NCBI RefSeq assembly: GCF_007744075.1
Contig: NZ_CP036266.1
Coordinates: forward strand, 5,627,748 to 5,691,747
Origin: Gimesia chilikensis
GTDB taxonomy: Bacteria; Planctomycetota; Planctomycetia; Planctomycetales; Planctomycetaceae
Direction: 5' to 3'
DNA length: 64,000 nt
The translations under genes were made by a program, and so were the position numbers. Below are positions 1-9,648 of the stretch, one piece after another. Each line of letters begins with the position of its first letter. The first letter of the stretch is position 1. The notes under the pieces are model-generated. The model ran no database searches, had not been told where the DNA came from, and worked only from the letters and a program-made list of their open reading frames with translations.

Positions 1-1
1 G

Positions 2-2122
2 GGGCTACGTTACAACCAGTTTCATACGACGGCACTCTGCTCCCCCACCCGGGCAGCCCTGATCACCGGTCGCAACCATCATACCGCAGCCACAGGTGGC
101 ATCATGGAAATCGGTGTCGGCTATCCCGGCTACAATACGCTGGTTCGCAAATCGTGTGGGACCATCGGACAGATCCTGAAATTTAACGGCTATAATACGT
201 CCTGGTTCGGGAAAAATCATAACGTCCCCGACTGGCATACATCACAGGCCGGTCCCTTCGACCTCTGGCCCGTGGGACTCGGTTTCGAATACTTCTACGG
301 ATTCGTGGGGGGAGATACGAGCCAGTGGACTCCCGCCCTGGTGGAAAACACGCGCCCCGTCGAACCACCGGCCAACGACCCCAATTATAATTTCGATGAA
401 GACATGGCTGACCGGGCCATTAACTGGATTCGTATGCAGCACGCTGTCGCTCCCGACAAACCGTTCCTCTGTTATTACGCTACGGGAACCGCGCATGCCC
501 CGCATCACGCCCCCAAAGCCTGGATTGAGAAATTCAAAGGACAGTTTGACCAGGGCTGGGATGAAGTGCGCAAGGAAACACTGGCCCGACAGAAAAAGCT
601 CGGAGTGGTGCCCGAGGGAACCCGACTGACCGAACGCTCAAAAGGCATTCCCGCCTGGGATTCAATGGATGACCGACAGAAAGAATTGTATGCCCGCATG
701 ATGGAAGTCTACGCGGCTGCTCTTTCCCACGCTGACCACCAGTTCGGCAGACTCATCGACTCGATTGACGAACTGGGACAACTCGACAATACACTGGTGA
801 TCTATATCCAGGGAGACAATGGCGCCAGTGCCGAGGGGAGTGCCCAGGGACTGCTCAATGAAATGACCTTCTTCAATAACATCAAAGAAGATTTCGAAGA
901 GGTTTACCGCCGCAGGGATGAAATCGGCAGCCCGACCACCTTCAATCACTATCCCATCGGTTGGGCGCACGCCATGGATGCTCCCTTCCAGTGGACCAAA
1001 CAGGTTGCCTCCCATTTCGGCGGAACCCGTAATGGCATGGTCATGTCCTGGCCGGCGCGTATCAAGAACAAGGGGGCCGTCTGTTCCCAGTTTCATCATG
1101 TGATCGATATCCTTCCCACCGTTCTGGAAGCCACGCAGCTGCCTGCCCCCGATTCTATCAACGGTATCACTCAGGAACCAATCCAGGGTGTCAGCATGGC
1201 CTATACCTGGGATGACCCCCAAGCCCCCTCGAAACGCGAAACACAGTATTTTGAAATGTTCGCTAATCGAGCAATTTATGATAAAGGCTGGATCGCCTGC
1301 ACGACTCCCACAACGCCGCCCTGGGTCAGCGTGGCAGATCCAGTGGATGTCATCGACGGCTACCAGTGGGAACTCTACAACATCGATGATGACTTTTCAG
1401 AGTCCGTCAATCTGGCCGAGAAATATCCGGAAAAACTCAAAGAACTCCAGCGACTGTTCTACATCGAAGCGGTCAAAAACAATGTGCTCCCGCTGGATAA
1501 TAGTAAAGCCGAACGACTCGACGTGAAAAACCGCCCCAGCCTGACCAGGGGACGCGATACCTTCACTTATTACGACGAAATGCTGCGCATCCCCGAAGGG
1601 TCTGCCCCGGACCTCAAGAACAAATCGTTTGGGATCTCTGCAGTCGTTGATATTCCTGAATCAGGAGCAGAAGGACTACTGATGACACAGGGTGGTCGTT
1701 TCTGCGGCCTTGGACTGTATGTGCTCAAGGGGAAGCCGGTCTTCCATTACAACCTGTGTGGCGTAGAACGTTATAACGTCGCTGGCAAAGATAAACTCAA
1801 GCCGGGCAAGCATGTCATTACCCTCGACTTTAAATACGATGGCGGAGGTGTTGGCAAAGGAGGCCAGGCCACACTCACTGTCGATGGAAACAAAGTCGCT
1901 GTCAGCAGAATTCCGCAGACCGTCGGTTACCGCATGTCACTCGATGAAACACTCGATATCGGCGAGGACACAGGCACCCCGGTCAGTGAGGACTACAAAG
2001 TCCCCTTCAAATTCACCGGGGACCTCGAAAAAGTAACCATCAAAATCACCGAGCACCCACTCACGGAAGAACAACTGCAGCAATACCGTGAAACCCAGGT
2101 CAAAGCAGCCCTCTCGCGGTAA
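2..2122 (+). CDS. Arylsulfatase, 5' end outside window
   Basis: This is a type I (formylglycine) sulfatase that hydrolyses sulfate esters, probably in the periplasm and on sulfated polysaccharides. The reading frame is open from base 2 and has no start in the window, so the gene is partial. The sulfatase signature [12 protein letters not shown] is read at bases 38-73. The Cys at 38-40 is the residue expected to be converted to formylglycine. A G-D-N-G-A-S metal-site motif lies near 810-830, and a G-G-T-R-N-G segment with a downstream Lys near 1020-1070. About 707 residues are visible; the last 200 or so form a beta-rich C-terminal extension. The next gene on the same strand is a carbohydrate porin, which fits glycan uptake, but 213 bases separate them. 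The family call is firm; the substrate is unknown. Confidence 0.93.
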   Translation, partial: GLRYNQFHTTALCSPTRAALITGRNHHTAATGGIMEIGVGYPGYNTLVRKSCGTIGQILKFNGYNTSWFGKNHNVPDWHTSQAGPFDLWPVGLGFEYFYGFVGGDTSQWTPALVENTRPVEPPANDPNYNFDEDMADRAINWIRMQHAVAPDKPFLCYYATGTAHAPHHAPKAWIEKFKGQFDQGWDEVRKETLARQKKLGVVPEGTRLTERSKGIPAWDSMDDRQKELYARMMEVYAAALSHADHQFGRLIDSIDELGQLDNTLVIYIQGDNGASAEGSAQGLLNEMTFFNNIKEDFEEVYRRRDEIGSPTTFNHYPIGWAHAMDAPFQWTKQVASHFGGTRNGMVMSWPARIKNKGAVCSQFHHVIDILPTVLEATQLPAPDSINGITQEPIQGVSMAYTWDDPQAPSKRETQYFEMFANRAIYDKGWIACTTPTTPPWVSVADPVDVIDGYQWELYNIDDDFSESVNLAEKYPEKLKELQRLFYIEAVKNNVLPLDNSKAERLDVKNRPSLTRGRDTFTYYDEMLRIPEGSAPDLKNKSFGISAVVDIPESGAEGLLMTQGGRFCGLGLYVLKGKPVFHYNLCGVERYNVAGKDKLKPGKHVITLDFKYDGGGVGKGGQATLTVDGNKVAVSRIPQTVGYRMSLDETLDIGEDTGTPVSEDYKVPFKFTGDLEKVTIKITEHPLTEEQLQQYRETQVKAALSR

Positions 2123-2280
2123 CCAGGCAGGGAAAGCAGTTCGGCAGCGGAATTCAGCTGCTGAGGGGCTACTCGAAAGTAAGAGTCAGCCCAACCGCTA
2201 TAACCGTTACAAACTGACTGACGCCGTTCCGTTTATTCCAGTCTTAACGAAAAAAACATTCAGCAGGTACCGCCAGACGA

Positions 2281-2326
2281 CGAAAAGTATCTAAAGGTTC
2301 AGTTTCCTCATACTCTCTACTTTTCG
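2281..2326. repeat. 9-bp inverted repeat just before the porin start
   Basis: CGAAAAGTA at 2281-2289 is matched by its reverse complement TACTTTTCG at 2318-2326, with a 28-base loop. It ends nine bases before the porin ATG, where a ribosome binding site would be expected, and no clear Shine-Dalgarno is visible there. It could be an mRNA hairpin or an operator; no function is shown. Confidence 0.4.
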
Positions 2327-2335
2327 AGAACTACC

Positions 2336-3745
2336 ATGGTCCCAGGCTCAACCAATCTACGCTGGTTCCTGGAACGCAGTCGCTTAACCCTCTCGATCTG
2401 CTGCCTGATTTACTTCTGTTGTTCTGCTCCCCGTAGTCGATCTGCTTACGCCGACGATGCGTTTCCAGTCTCCCTCTACGAAGAAATGCAGCAGACAGCC
2501 GAGTCTGACCTGCTCTGTACGGAGTCAACCTGCGCTGAGAACACCAGTTCCTGCGTCTCTTGTGATGGGCCCGACTTCTGGTCGCAGACAACGATGACGC
2601 AGAACCTGTTTCCCCGTCGCGCCTGTCTGGCTGAGCAGGGAATTACCTTCGATGCCGACCTGATTCAGTACTACATGGGAGTCGCCTCGGGAGGCCGTGA
2701 ACAGGAATTCCGCTACTCGGGTCACGGCGACTATGTTATGAATATCGACTCAGGCAAGCTGGGCGGACCTCAGGGCCTGTTCGTCAAACTCCGCGCCGAG
2801 CACCGTTTTGGCGAAACCATCAACGAAGCAACCGGCGCAATTATTCCCGCGACCCTGGCCCCCGATTTGCCGGTTTCCTACAGTGATGAACTATACCTGA
2901 CCAACGTTCTGTTTACTCAGATGTTTTCCGAATCGTTTGGTGTCTTCGCAGGGAAACTCGACACTCTCGACGGCGACATGAACGCCTTCGCCCATGGTCG
3001 TGGCAAAACCCAGTTCTCCAACACCGCCTTTATCGCGACGCCCATCGGTCTGCGAACCATCGTCTATTCGACACTCGGAACCGGCTTCCTGATCCTCCGA
3101 GAAGGCGAACCGATCTTCACCTTCACCGTCCTCAACGCGACAGATACCACCCGCACCAGTGGCTTCGATGAACTGTTCGCCCACGGTGCCGCCATCGTTC
3201 CCGAACTGCGTCTCCCCACAAATCTCTTCGGCAAACCGGGTCACTTCCTGTTCGGTGCCAGCTACAGCACTAGATCATTCGCTTCGCTGGAGCAGGATCC
3301 CCTGTTCGTTCTGCCCACTGTGCCCATCAGTCGCGAAACGGAATCCTGGTCGTTCTACTGGAACTTCGACCAATACCTGGTGGTCGATCCCGACAATCCG
3401 CAGCGTGGCTGGGGTCTCTTCGGCCGTGCCGGGATCGCCGACAAGCAGACGAATCCCATCGAGTGGTTTCTCAGCCTCGGGGTTGGCGGCAGCAGCCCCA
3501 TTGCCAGCCGCGAAGCAGACACGTTCGGTATCGGCTGGTACTATTCCGCCACCAGTGACCGCCTGACCCCCTTCATTGACAAAGTGCTGGGAGGCGTAGG
3601 TGACGGTTACGGCGTTGAACTGTTCTACAACGTGGAGGTCACCAAATGGTTTCACCTGACCACCGACATGCAGGTCATCCGCCCCGCCCGTCAAACCGTT
3701 GATACCGCCCTGCTCGTCGGCTTACGTGCCGTGATTGATCTCTGA
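2336..3745 (+). CDS. OprB-family carbohydrate-selective porin
   Basis: This 469-residue outer-membrane beta-barrel is predicted to allow diffusion of sugars. An N-terminal hydrophobic signal (about residues 18-32) is followed by S-A-Y-A-D-D, a plausible signal peptidase site. After a Cys-rich stretch with four cysteines (about residues 60-75) comes D-F-W-S-Q, the usual entry to OprB barrels. The rest is rich in alternating aromatic strands, including F-G-V-F-A-G-K-L-D-T and the C-terminal L-V-G-L-R-A-V-I-D-L, consistent with a barrel ending in a hydrophobic residue. Length fits the family (about 400-480). The sulfatase lies upstream on the same strand. The Cys-rich linker is the odd part and may be disulfide-bonded. 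Confidence 0.85.
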   Translation: MVPGSTNLRWFLERSRLTLSICCLIYFCCSAPRSRSAYADDAFPVSLYEEMQQTAESDLLCTESTCAENTSSCVSCDGPDFWSQTTMTQNLFPRRACLAEQGITFDADLIQYYMGVASGGREQEFRYSGHGDYVMNIDSGKLGGPQGLFVKLRAEHRFGETINEATGAIIPATLAPDLPVSYSDELYLTNVLFTQMFSESFGVFAGKLDTLDGDMNAFAHGRGKTQFSNTAFIATPIGLRTIVYSTLGTGFLILREGEPIFTFTVLNATDTTRTSGFDELFAHGAAIVPELRLPTNLFGKPGHFLFGASYSTRSFASLEQDPLFVLPTVPISRETESWSFYWNFDQYLVVDPDNPQRGWGLFGRAGIADKQTNPIEWFLSLGVGGSSPIASREADTFGIGWYYSATSDRLTPFIDKVLGGVGDGYGVELFYNVEVTKWFHLTTDMQVIRPARQTVDTALLVGLRAVIDL

Positions 3746-3786
3746 TCATAACGCTCTGAATCAGTTCCGCATCGTTCTTTTCGCTC

Positions 3787-4356
3787 TCATCCGTGAATCG
3801 TCTCTCCCGTTTGCAGATCAATCTGCTCTAAAGCCTCGCCCTGTTCCCCTGCGTCTCCCTGAAGGTAGATCGTCTGTGTATCAATCGACTCAATCAGGTC
3901 ATTCCATTTTTTTGCTCGGTGCCACACCACTCGCGATTGAGTGACCATAACCAATCCCCCCTCATACTCCACCACCACAGACTCATCAGCCTGGTAAACC
4001 TGGGTCGAATAAAAGCCCTGGTCGTCATCAGGAGATCTGAACAGCGGGAATGGCTCATGAATGGTTTGACCGGCAACATCGATTAAAACTGCTCTCCATG
4101 TTCCCAGTAACAAAATCCAGTGCTCATCTGGACTGACCTGAGTAACCCCAGTCAATAATGCGTTTCCATGAAACGGGGGCTCTCCTGTGATTTCTCTACA
4201 GGTAATAAACGCAAATGAATCAATCACTCGTTCAAATTCACTGTCAGATATTTTTATCGTGCCATGCTCTCGCACAGGTCCCACCAGATCAATCCTGACG
4301 GAATCGGTCAGTTCCACGCCACGTTCATCAAAAATGTAATCGGTTAATTCAATCAA
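3787..4356 (-). CDS. Hypothetical protein
   Basis: The family is not recognised. The protein has 189 residues, is acidic and soluble, and has no signal peptide or membrane segment. The middle contains short beta-strand patterns of the kind W-I-L-L-L-G-T-W-R-A-V-L-I-D-V, as in WD-like or beta-propeller blades, but too few for a propeller call. It starts at an ATG on the minus strand and is convergent with the porin gene. Its base composition is more AT-rich than its neighbours, which may mean recent acquisition or weak selection. Coding potential is plausible from the length and from the lack of a better frame on either strand. Confidence 0.55.
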   Translation of the reverse strand: MIELTDYIFDERGVELTDSVRIDLVGPVREHGTIKISDSEFERVIDSFAFITCREITGEPPFHGNALLTGVTQVSPDEHWILLLGTWRAVLIDVAGQTIHEPFPLFRSPDDDQGFYSTQVYQADESVVVEYEGGLVMVTQSRVVWHRAKKWNDLIESIDTQTIYLQGDAGEQGEALEQIDLQTGETIHG

Positions 4357-4422
4357 GACAGAGGCCTCTGATCTGCGACTTAGGTTACACCATCCCTGTC
4401 GAATGACAAATTGGACGGCACA

Positions 4423-5460
4423 TCACTGCATCAGCGACAGCACTATGAAACCAGCCAGGTAAATCACGAGCATCAACAGACTTTCGAAACCGATATTACC
4501 CGGGCCATGCTTCTGTCGGTAGATCAATCCGGAAAGCAGAACCACATTCAGCAACAGAGTGATCGTTGTCAGCAGAATTTCGCGTGTCCCCATCCCCGGG
4601 CCGTGATAGATCGAACCGCTGAGAAATGCGAAATCGGCAGCCGCGATGAACAGCACATCAAAGAAATTCCCGCCGACCACATCGCTTACGGCCAGCGTCA
4701 GTGCGCCGCGCCTGACCGCGGCCAGGCAGGTGACCAGTTCGGGGAGTGACGTCGCCCCCGCCATCAAGAGACCACCGACAATCGGCGCGGAAAGATTCGT
4801 TTTATCCTGAATGTTCCCCGCTGCCTCCGCTACCAGGCTGCCACTGATTAAGGTGAGCAAACCTGAAAATACCAGTCCTGTCCACAACAGCCAGAGCCGC
4901 TCGTGCTGTGAACCGGGTGCAGGTTCATCGAGTACCGTTTCGGAAGTATGCCGCGGATGCCACATCGGTTCTTCCTGTACGCGATAGGTCAGCCAGAACG
5001 CCATCACAGCCCCCGCCAGTAAAAGCAGAGTTGCCGGATGCACGGGCCCGATCACCACATTGGGACTTCCCAGACCGAGCAACACAATCGTGATCAGCAG
5101 GATCAGCATGATGGTCTGGATCATCGTCGTGGCCGAAGCAGCCGCATGTTCCAGATTTGCTTTACGATGCAATACATCTGCCAGCGCGAGCACCGTCGTC
5201 TGAAAGGCAATGCCTCCCATCGCATTACTCAGCGCGAGCACCGCATGCCCCTGCAAAGCTGCAGTCACAGAAGCAGCCAGCCCGGGTAGCGCGGTGATCA
5301 GCCCCAACATAATCGTCCCGGTAATCGCTTCTCCCAGGCCGGTCCGATCTGCCAGCCGATCCGCGTATTCCGCCAGCTTCACTCCCGAAACACCGATCAC
5401 CACTGCCGCCATGATAAACACGGTGACATCGCCCCAGAGCGGCAGGTTCAATTCAAACAT
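4423..5460 (-). CDS. CaCA-family cation/calcium exchanger-like membrane protein
   Basis: This 345-residue protein has about ten hydrophobic segments in two halves, as in Ca2+/cation antiporters. The second alpha repeat is canonical, with G-A-T-S-L-P-E-L followed by a V-G-G-N-F-F-D segment. The first repeat reads G-L-I-T-A-L-P-G-L, so the conserved cation-binding Glu is Gly at residue 60. That makes the ion specificity, or even transport activity, doubtful. A charged cytoplasmic loop at about residues 170-195 joins the halves, as in the family. A second, intact paralogue lies at 11623-12687, and the pair brackets the sigma-54 regulator and aconitase genes. Substrate is unknown. Confidence 0.8.
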   Translation of the reverse strand: MFELNLPLWGDVTVFIMAAVVIGVSGVKLAEYADRLADRTGLGEAITGTIMLGLITALPGLAASVTAALQGHAVLALSNAMGGIAFQTTVLALADVLHRKANLEHAAASATTMIQTIMLILLITIVLLGLGSPNVVIGPVHPATLLLLAGAVMAFWLTYRVQEEPMWHPRHTSETVLDEPAPGSQHERLWLLWTGLVFSGLLTLISGSLVAEAAGNIQDKTNLSAPIVGGLLMAGATSLPELVTCLAAVRRGALTLAVSDVVGGNFFDVLFIAAADFAFLSGSIYHGPGMGTREILLTTITLLLNVVLLSGLIYRQKHGPGNIGFESLLMLVIYLAGFIVLSLMQ

Positions 5461-5599
5461 GGTGCAGTGATTCTTTTAGCGAAAGTTCGATAGCAGAATT
5501 ATTCAGCGCGTCAGGTTGATTTAATTCATTCTCTGTTGTAACGGTTGAGTAGAACTCTGGCAACGCGGCGTCGCATCGACCTCTCGCTTCAGACAGACC

Positions 5600-7039
5600 T
5601 CACTGTGAAGTAGACATGGTCCCTGATTCGTGCAAGCCTTTCTTCGTGGCATCAGAATGACCATTCCCGCGATTGTCCCCGATCACACCCCAGGCTTTCA
5701 ATTTCCTCTGCAGCGTCCTCACGGAAACTCCCAGTGAGCGGGCCGACTGAGTCCGGTTTCCCCGATAGCGTTTGAGTGTCTGTTCGATCGCCGTGCGTTC
5801 CAGGTCTTCCAGCCGGGTCCCTGCCGGAATCGGAATCTGGCCTGAAGTCAGTTGCTCGTCGTGCATCATGTCGGGCAGCTCAGCCAGTGTCAGCACTTCT
5901 TCACGCGACAGCACCAGCATACTCTCCAGACAGTTACGCAGCTGACGAATATTGCCTGGCCAGTGGGCATTCCGCAACCAGGCTTCCAGCTCAGGATCCA
6001 GCAGCGGCACATCGCGCTGCAGATCGTGGCAAATCTGTTTCAGGAAAAAGTTCACCAGTACCGGAATATCATCCCGTCGTTCTCGTAATGGCGGTAACGC
6101 CAGATTAACGACATTCAGCCGATAGAACAGATCTTCGCGAAAGTCTCCCGTCTGTACCATCTGCTGCAATGGATGACTGGTCGCCGCGATGACGCGCACA
6201 TCCACATCCCGGTCCCGATTACTGCCAATCAGGGTCACACGATGATTCTCCAGCACCCGCAGCAGTTTGGCCTGCGACTCCAGTTTGAAGTCGCCGATTT
6301 CGTCAATGAACAGGGTTCCGCCATGCGCTGCCTCAAAACGTCCCACTCGGGATTCACTGGCGCCAGTGAAGGAACCTTTCACGTGTCCGAACAGTTCACT
6401 TTCCACCAGGTGTTCCGGCACCGCAGCCATGTTGATCGTAACAAAGGGATGTTCTGCACGCAGGCTGTTACGATGAATCGCCTCGGCCAGCAGTTCCTTC
6501 CCGGTTCCTGATTCTCCCGTAATCAATACCGTACTATCTGTTTCGGCGACGCGTTGCGCCCGCTCAAACAGCTGCTGCATCACCTGGGTCGTCCCCACCA
6601 TCTTTTCGAATCCCACGTAACGCCCCAATCGTGCAGTACCGGATCCGTGATTCTCTTCTACAGCAACACGCGATTGCCGGGCCTGCAGATATCCCTTGAC
6701 CAACTTGACCAGGGATTCAGGCTGCAACGGCTTGACCAGAAATTCGTCTGCCCCCTCTTTCATTGCGGCGACAGCCGTAACGACATCACTGGTGTGTGAC
6801 AAAATCAGAAAAGGCACTTCGGGTGCCTGTTGTTTACAGAGATAAAGCAGCTCGAGAGAGATACTGACATCCTCTCCGGTATCACAGAGAATCAGGTCAA
6901 CCCTCTGCTCCAGATATCGTGATACCTCACTCGGCGCACAGCACTGAGTTTGACAGAAATCCTGTTTTGAAAACCAGTTGTATATTTCTGAGTCTGAAGA
7001 TTGTTCTTCTGATATGAGCAGTAAATGGTTGTTAGACAT
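5600..7039 (-). CDS. Sigma-54-dependent response regulator, NtrC type
   Basis: This 479-residue transcription activator has three domains. The receiver domain (about 5-120) has phospho-acceptor D53 and the V-K-P-L lysine motif; its acidic pocket reads S-E-E rather than D-D. The AAA+ domain (about 145-370) has Walker A G-E-S-G-T-G-K-E, Walker B L-F-I-D-E-I and the sigma-54 contact loop G-S-F-T-G-A, a variant of GAFTGA. A Fis-type helix-turn-helix lies at the C-terminus (about 420-460, [14 protein letters not shown]). The start has a strong ribosome site (GGGGGGAG). A near-perfect -24/-12 promoter lies 47 bases upstream, so autoregulation is likely. No sensor kinase gene is adjacent. The family call is firm; the regulon is inferred from nearby promoters. 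Confidence 0.95.
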   Translation of the reverse strand: MSNNHLLLISEEQSSDSEIYNWFSKQDFCQTQCCAPSEVSRYLEQRVDLILCDTGEDVSISLELLYLCKQQAPEVPFLILSHTSDVVTAVAAMKEGADEFLVKPLQPESLVKLVKGYLQARQSRVAVEENHGSGTARLGRYVGFEKMVGTTQVMQQLFERAQRVAETDSTVLITGESGTGKELLAEAIHRNSLRAEHPFVTINMAAVPEHLVESELFGHVKGSFTGASESRVGRFEAAHGGTLFIDEIGDFKLESQAKLLRVLENHRVTLIGSNRDRDVDVRVIAATSHPLQQMVQTGDFREDLFYRLNVVNLALPPLRERRDDIPVLVNFFLKQICHDLQRDVPLLDPELEAWLRNAHWPGNIRQLRNCLESMLVLSREEVLTLAELPDMMHDEQLTSGQIPIPAGTRLEDLERTAIEQTLKRYRGNRTQSARSLGVSVRTLQRKLKAWGVIGDNRGNGHSDATKKGLHESGTMSTSQ

Positions 7040-7085
7040 GTTTGTTCTCCCCCCTTATGAACAGACTTGCGTTACTTTTCAGTTT

Positions 7086-7101
7086 CGCAAAGCCCGTGCC
7101 A
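7086..7101 (-). promoter_or_regulatory. Sigma-54 promoter for the response regulator
   Basis: The minus strand reads TGGCACGGGCTTTGCG, matching TGGCACG-N4-TTGC with exact GG-N10-GC spacing. The predicted start of transcription near 7075 would give a 36-base leader to the response-regulator ATG at 7039. Confidence 0.8.
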
Positions 7102-7285
7102 TGGAGAATTGCACATATAATCGTTCCTTTTAGCGTTTCTCCACCCTGATTTCGGGCTGGTCAGCAAGCAGCCTGACGGCTCAGCGATCAGTGGGAAAGT
7201 CAATCTGACATACCGAAAGTCATAAGTACGGCAATATGACTGCATTCTCTGCAGATTATTGCAAACCAGAGGAAAAATCCCGGGT

Positions 7286-7301
7286 TGGCATTCCAGTTGC
7301 G
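7286..7301 (+). promoter_or_regulatory. Sigma-54 promoter for the epimerase/VKOR/SPW operon
   Basis: The plus strand reads TGGCATTCCAGTTGCG, with GG-N10-GC spacing and a TTGC -12 element. The predicted transcription start near 7312 gives a leader of about 39 bases to the ATG at 7351. Confidence 0.75.
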
Positions 7302-7350
7302 GCACTCTTTCTCTGAATTTCAATCGAAACCGACAGAAGGGAGGCAGAGC

Positions 7351-8454
7351 ATGAATGATACATCAATAGAAAAACCGGTTATTCTGGTCACCGGAGCAGC
7401 CGGGCTGATCGGCACACGACTCGTTCAAGCGTTCTCAGAACAGTTCCAGGTAGTCGCATTTGACGTCAAGCCACTGCCCGAAGAGCAGCATTCCTCAGAA
7501 TGGATTTCCTGTGATCTGACAGACGATGATTCGGTCGCCCGCGCATTGTCAGACCTCAAGGCTCAGCACGGCAGTAAAATCGCCAGCGTGGTTCACCTGG
7601 CCGCCTACTACGACTTTTCCGGCGAGCCGAGCCCGCTCTACCAGGACCTGACCGTAGCGGGAACCCGGCGGCTCTTACAGGGACTGCAGGATTTTGACGT
7701 CGAGCAGTTTATCTTCTCGAGTTCTCTGCTGGTACAAAAATCAGTCGACGATGGCGAGCTCATCCAGGCATCGTCTCCCGTCGAAGCAGAATGGCAATAC
7801 CCCCAGTCCAAGCTGGAAGCCGAGTCCACCATTCGGCAGTACGCCGGATCGATTCCGACCGTCATTCTGCGTCTGGCCGGCGTCTATGATGAGCAGTGCC
7901 ACTCGATTCCCATCCGTCAGCAGATCTCTCGCATCTTCCAGAAGAAGCTGGAAAGTTATTTCTTCCCCGGCGACAAAACCCACGGCCAGGCATTTCTGCA
8001 TCTGAACGATCTGGTCGGCTGTTTCAAAGCAGTCATCGGTCATCGCCGTCGACTTCCGGAACACAGCCTGTTCGTCATCGGTGAAGAAGATGTCATGAGT
8101 TACGAAGAACTGCAGGAAAAAATCGGACTTTATCTCCATGGGGACCAGTGGCCCGCCATTCGGATTCCCAAAGCAGCCGCCAAGGCAGGTGCGTGGGTGA
8201 AAGATCAACTCGCAGCTGACTCGGACGCCCCGTTCATCAAAACCTGGATGATCGATCTGGCCGACCAGAACTATCCGGTCAGCGCGGAACGGGCCCGGGA
8301 GCAGCTTGGCTGGGAACCCCGACATCTGCTCCGCGAAACACTGCCCGATATGATCGACGCGCTGCTCGACGATCCCAAAGCCTGGTATGAAGAAAACGGC
8401 CTGCCGGTTCCAGATGAACTACCGCAGCTCGAAGCCACGGGAGCCCGGAAATGA
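7351..8454 (+). CDS. NAD-dependent epimerase/dehydratase (extended SDR)
   Basis: This is a 367-residue Rossmann-fold oxidoreductase or epimerase that probably acts on a nucleotide-sugar or similar substrate. The N-terminal dinucleotide-binding motif is T-G-A-A-G-L-I-G. The active-site serine lies in F-S-S-S-L and the catalytic Tyr/Lys pair in Y-P-Q-S-K. I chose the ATG at 7351 over an upstream in-frame one because AGGGAGGCAG sits just before it and the nucleotide-binding strand follows at the usual distance. The stop overlaps the next start (ATGA), so it is translationally coupled to the VKOR-like gene. A sigma-54 promoter lies upstream. The specific substrate cannot be read from the sequence. 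Confidence 0.88.
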   Translation: MNDTSIEKPVILVTGAAGLIGTRLVQAFSEQFQVVAFDVKPLPEEQHSSEWISCDLTDDDSVARALSDLKAQHGSKIASVVHLAAYYDFSGEPSPLYQDLTVAGTRRLLQGLQDFDVEQFIFSSSLLVQKSVDDGELIQASSPVEAEWQYPQSKLEAESTIRQYAGSIPTVILRLAGVYDEQCHSIPIRQQISRIFQKKLESYFFPGDKTHGQAFLHLNDLVGCFKAVIGHRRRLPEHSLFVIGEEDVMSYEELQEKIGLYLHGDQWPAIRIPKAAAKAGAWVKDQLAADSDAPFIKTWMIDLADQNYPVSAERAREQLGWEPRHLLRETLPDMIDALLDDPKAWYEENGLPVPDELPQLEATGARK

Positions 8455-9092
8455 GCCAGTTATCGCTCAAAGGGTATCCCGCAGAACAGGCTGACCTTGA
8501 GGTCGCAGTTCCGCCGTTCGATTATAACCCGTCCACCTGGAGTCAGCGAATTCCGATCTGCATTCTGGCCAGCATCGCCTTCTTACTGGCAGGGCATATG
8601 GCCCTCTTTCAGTGGGGGCTGATTGAAGCCCCCTGGGATCCGGTCTTCGGCGAACAGACGCGCAAGGTACTGACCTCAGATGTCGCTTTGAAAATGCATT
8701 ACTGGTTCGGAGTGCCGGACGCAGCCCTGGGTGCGCTCGCGTATCTGGGTGATGCGATCTTCGGCCTGGCCGGTTCGACACGTCGCTGGCAGTACCGCCC
8801 CTGGCTGGTCATTCTGTTTGGGATCGATGTCATTCCGCTGGGGATCGTCAGTGCGATTCTCGTCGTCTGCCAGGCAACGATTGTCGGCAACTGGTGTCTG
8901 CTCTGTCTGATCACCGCTGTCATCTCACTGGTGCTGGTCGTGATGGCTTACGACGAAGTCTACGCCTCACTCAAGCTGCTCTACCGCGTCTGGCAGCGGA
9001 CACACGACAAAAAAGTGCTCTGGCAGGTACTCTGGGGACGTCCCACAAAAATCGCCGACGAAATCGCCAGTGAGATGGTTCAGAGAACCTGA
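8451..9092 (+). CDS. Vitamin K epoxide reductase-family membrane protein
   Basis: This 213-residue protein has four to five membrane segments and a C-L-L-C redox pair (C149, C152) inside a late helix, the quinone-site signature of VKOR proteins, which oxidise DsbA-type partners. The loop cysteine pair usually found after the first helix is absent; that loop (about residues 60-85) has no cysteine. It may therefore rely on an outside thiol partner, or have a different job. It overlaps the epimerase by four bases and is followed 20 bases later by a small SPW-type membrane protein, so the three form one operon behind the sigma-54 promoter. Confidence 0.78.
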   Translation: MSQLSLKGYPAEQADLEVAVPPFDYNPSTWSQRIPICILASIAFLLAGHMALFQWGLIEAPWDPVFGEQTRKVLTSDVALKMHYWFGVPDAALGALAYLGDAIFGLAGSTRRWQYRPWLVILFGIDVIPLGIVSAILVVCQATIVGNWCLLCLITAVISLVLVVMAYDEVYASLKLLYRVWQRTHDKKVLWQVLWGRPTKIADEIASEMVQRT

Positions 9093-9112
9093 TTTTAAGT
9101 AGGGAGAATCGC

Positions 9113-9469
9113 ATGTGGTCGCGCGTTATTGAATTCATGCTGGGTTGCTGGCTCGCTATCAGTCCCTTTATCTTCACTGCAGAAGAACAGGTGGCTGCAT
9201 TGACGGCTGTGACTTGGGCTTCTGCCCTGCTGGTCATCTGCCTCAGCCTGGTTTCATACTGGCCGCCACTGCGCCACGCACATTTAGCGATCTTCTTCCT
9301 CGCGCTGGCGCTGATTGGCTATGGACGTTTCGCCGTCCCGGCTCCCATCCCGCCCGCACTCCAGAATCTGATCATGACTGGCTTATTATTATTGATGTTT
9401 GCCCTGGTACCCAACCGTGCCAGTCAGCCTCCCCGCTGCTGGTACAAACAATCTCCGGGGATGTCTTGA
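9113..9469 (+). CDS. Small SPW-repeat-like membrane protein
   Basis: This 118-residue protein has about four hydrophobic helices and the pattern W-x8-G-C-W-L-A-I-S-P near the N-terminus, which resembles the SPW repeat (PF03779) of small membrane proteins of unknown function. A good ribosome site (AGGGAGAATCGC) precedes the ATG. It is the last gene of the epimerase/VKOR operon. The final 15 residues are polar and probably cytoplasmic. No enzymatic motif is seen. Confidence 0.7.
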   Translation: MWSRVIEFMLGCWLAISPFIFTAEEQVAALTAVTWASALLVICLSLVSYWPPLRHAHLAIFFLALALIGYGRFAVPAPIPPALQNLIMTGLLLLMFALVPNRASQPPRCWYKQSPGMS

Positions 9470-9648
9470 CTACAGCAACACAACACTTCAGGGAGACAAA
9501 TCAGCTCCGCGGCTTCTAAGACAGGGTCCGGCCCGGGTGCAACATTTAATTACAACCAATTTTTAAGCGGGTTCACTGAATCAAAGCACGACACACTCGC
9601 GCCAAGATCAATGGGCTCTCAGCGCCCGCCCTTTCCAAGGAGTCAGTC

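Larger units (their letters stand above)
7040..7350. other. Divergent intergenic region with two sigma-54 promoters
   Basis: This 311-base gap between the response regulator and the epimerase operon holds no gene. It carries one -24/-12 promoter on each strand, at 7086-7101 (minus) and 7286-7301 (plus). The roughly 180 bases between them are where enhancer sites for an NtrC-type activator would be expected. By eye I found only weak dyads there, such as CTGCA...TGCAG near 7240-7255. Confidence 0.7.

Noticed and set aside
9520..9560. Possible sigma-54 promoter before aconitase (CGGCCCGGGTGCAA)
   Set aside because: The GG to GC distance is too short for a -24/-12 element.
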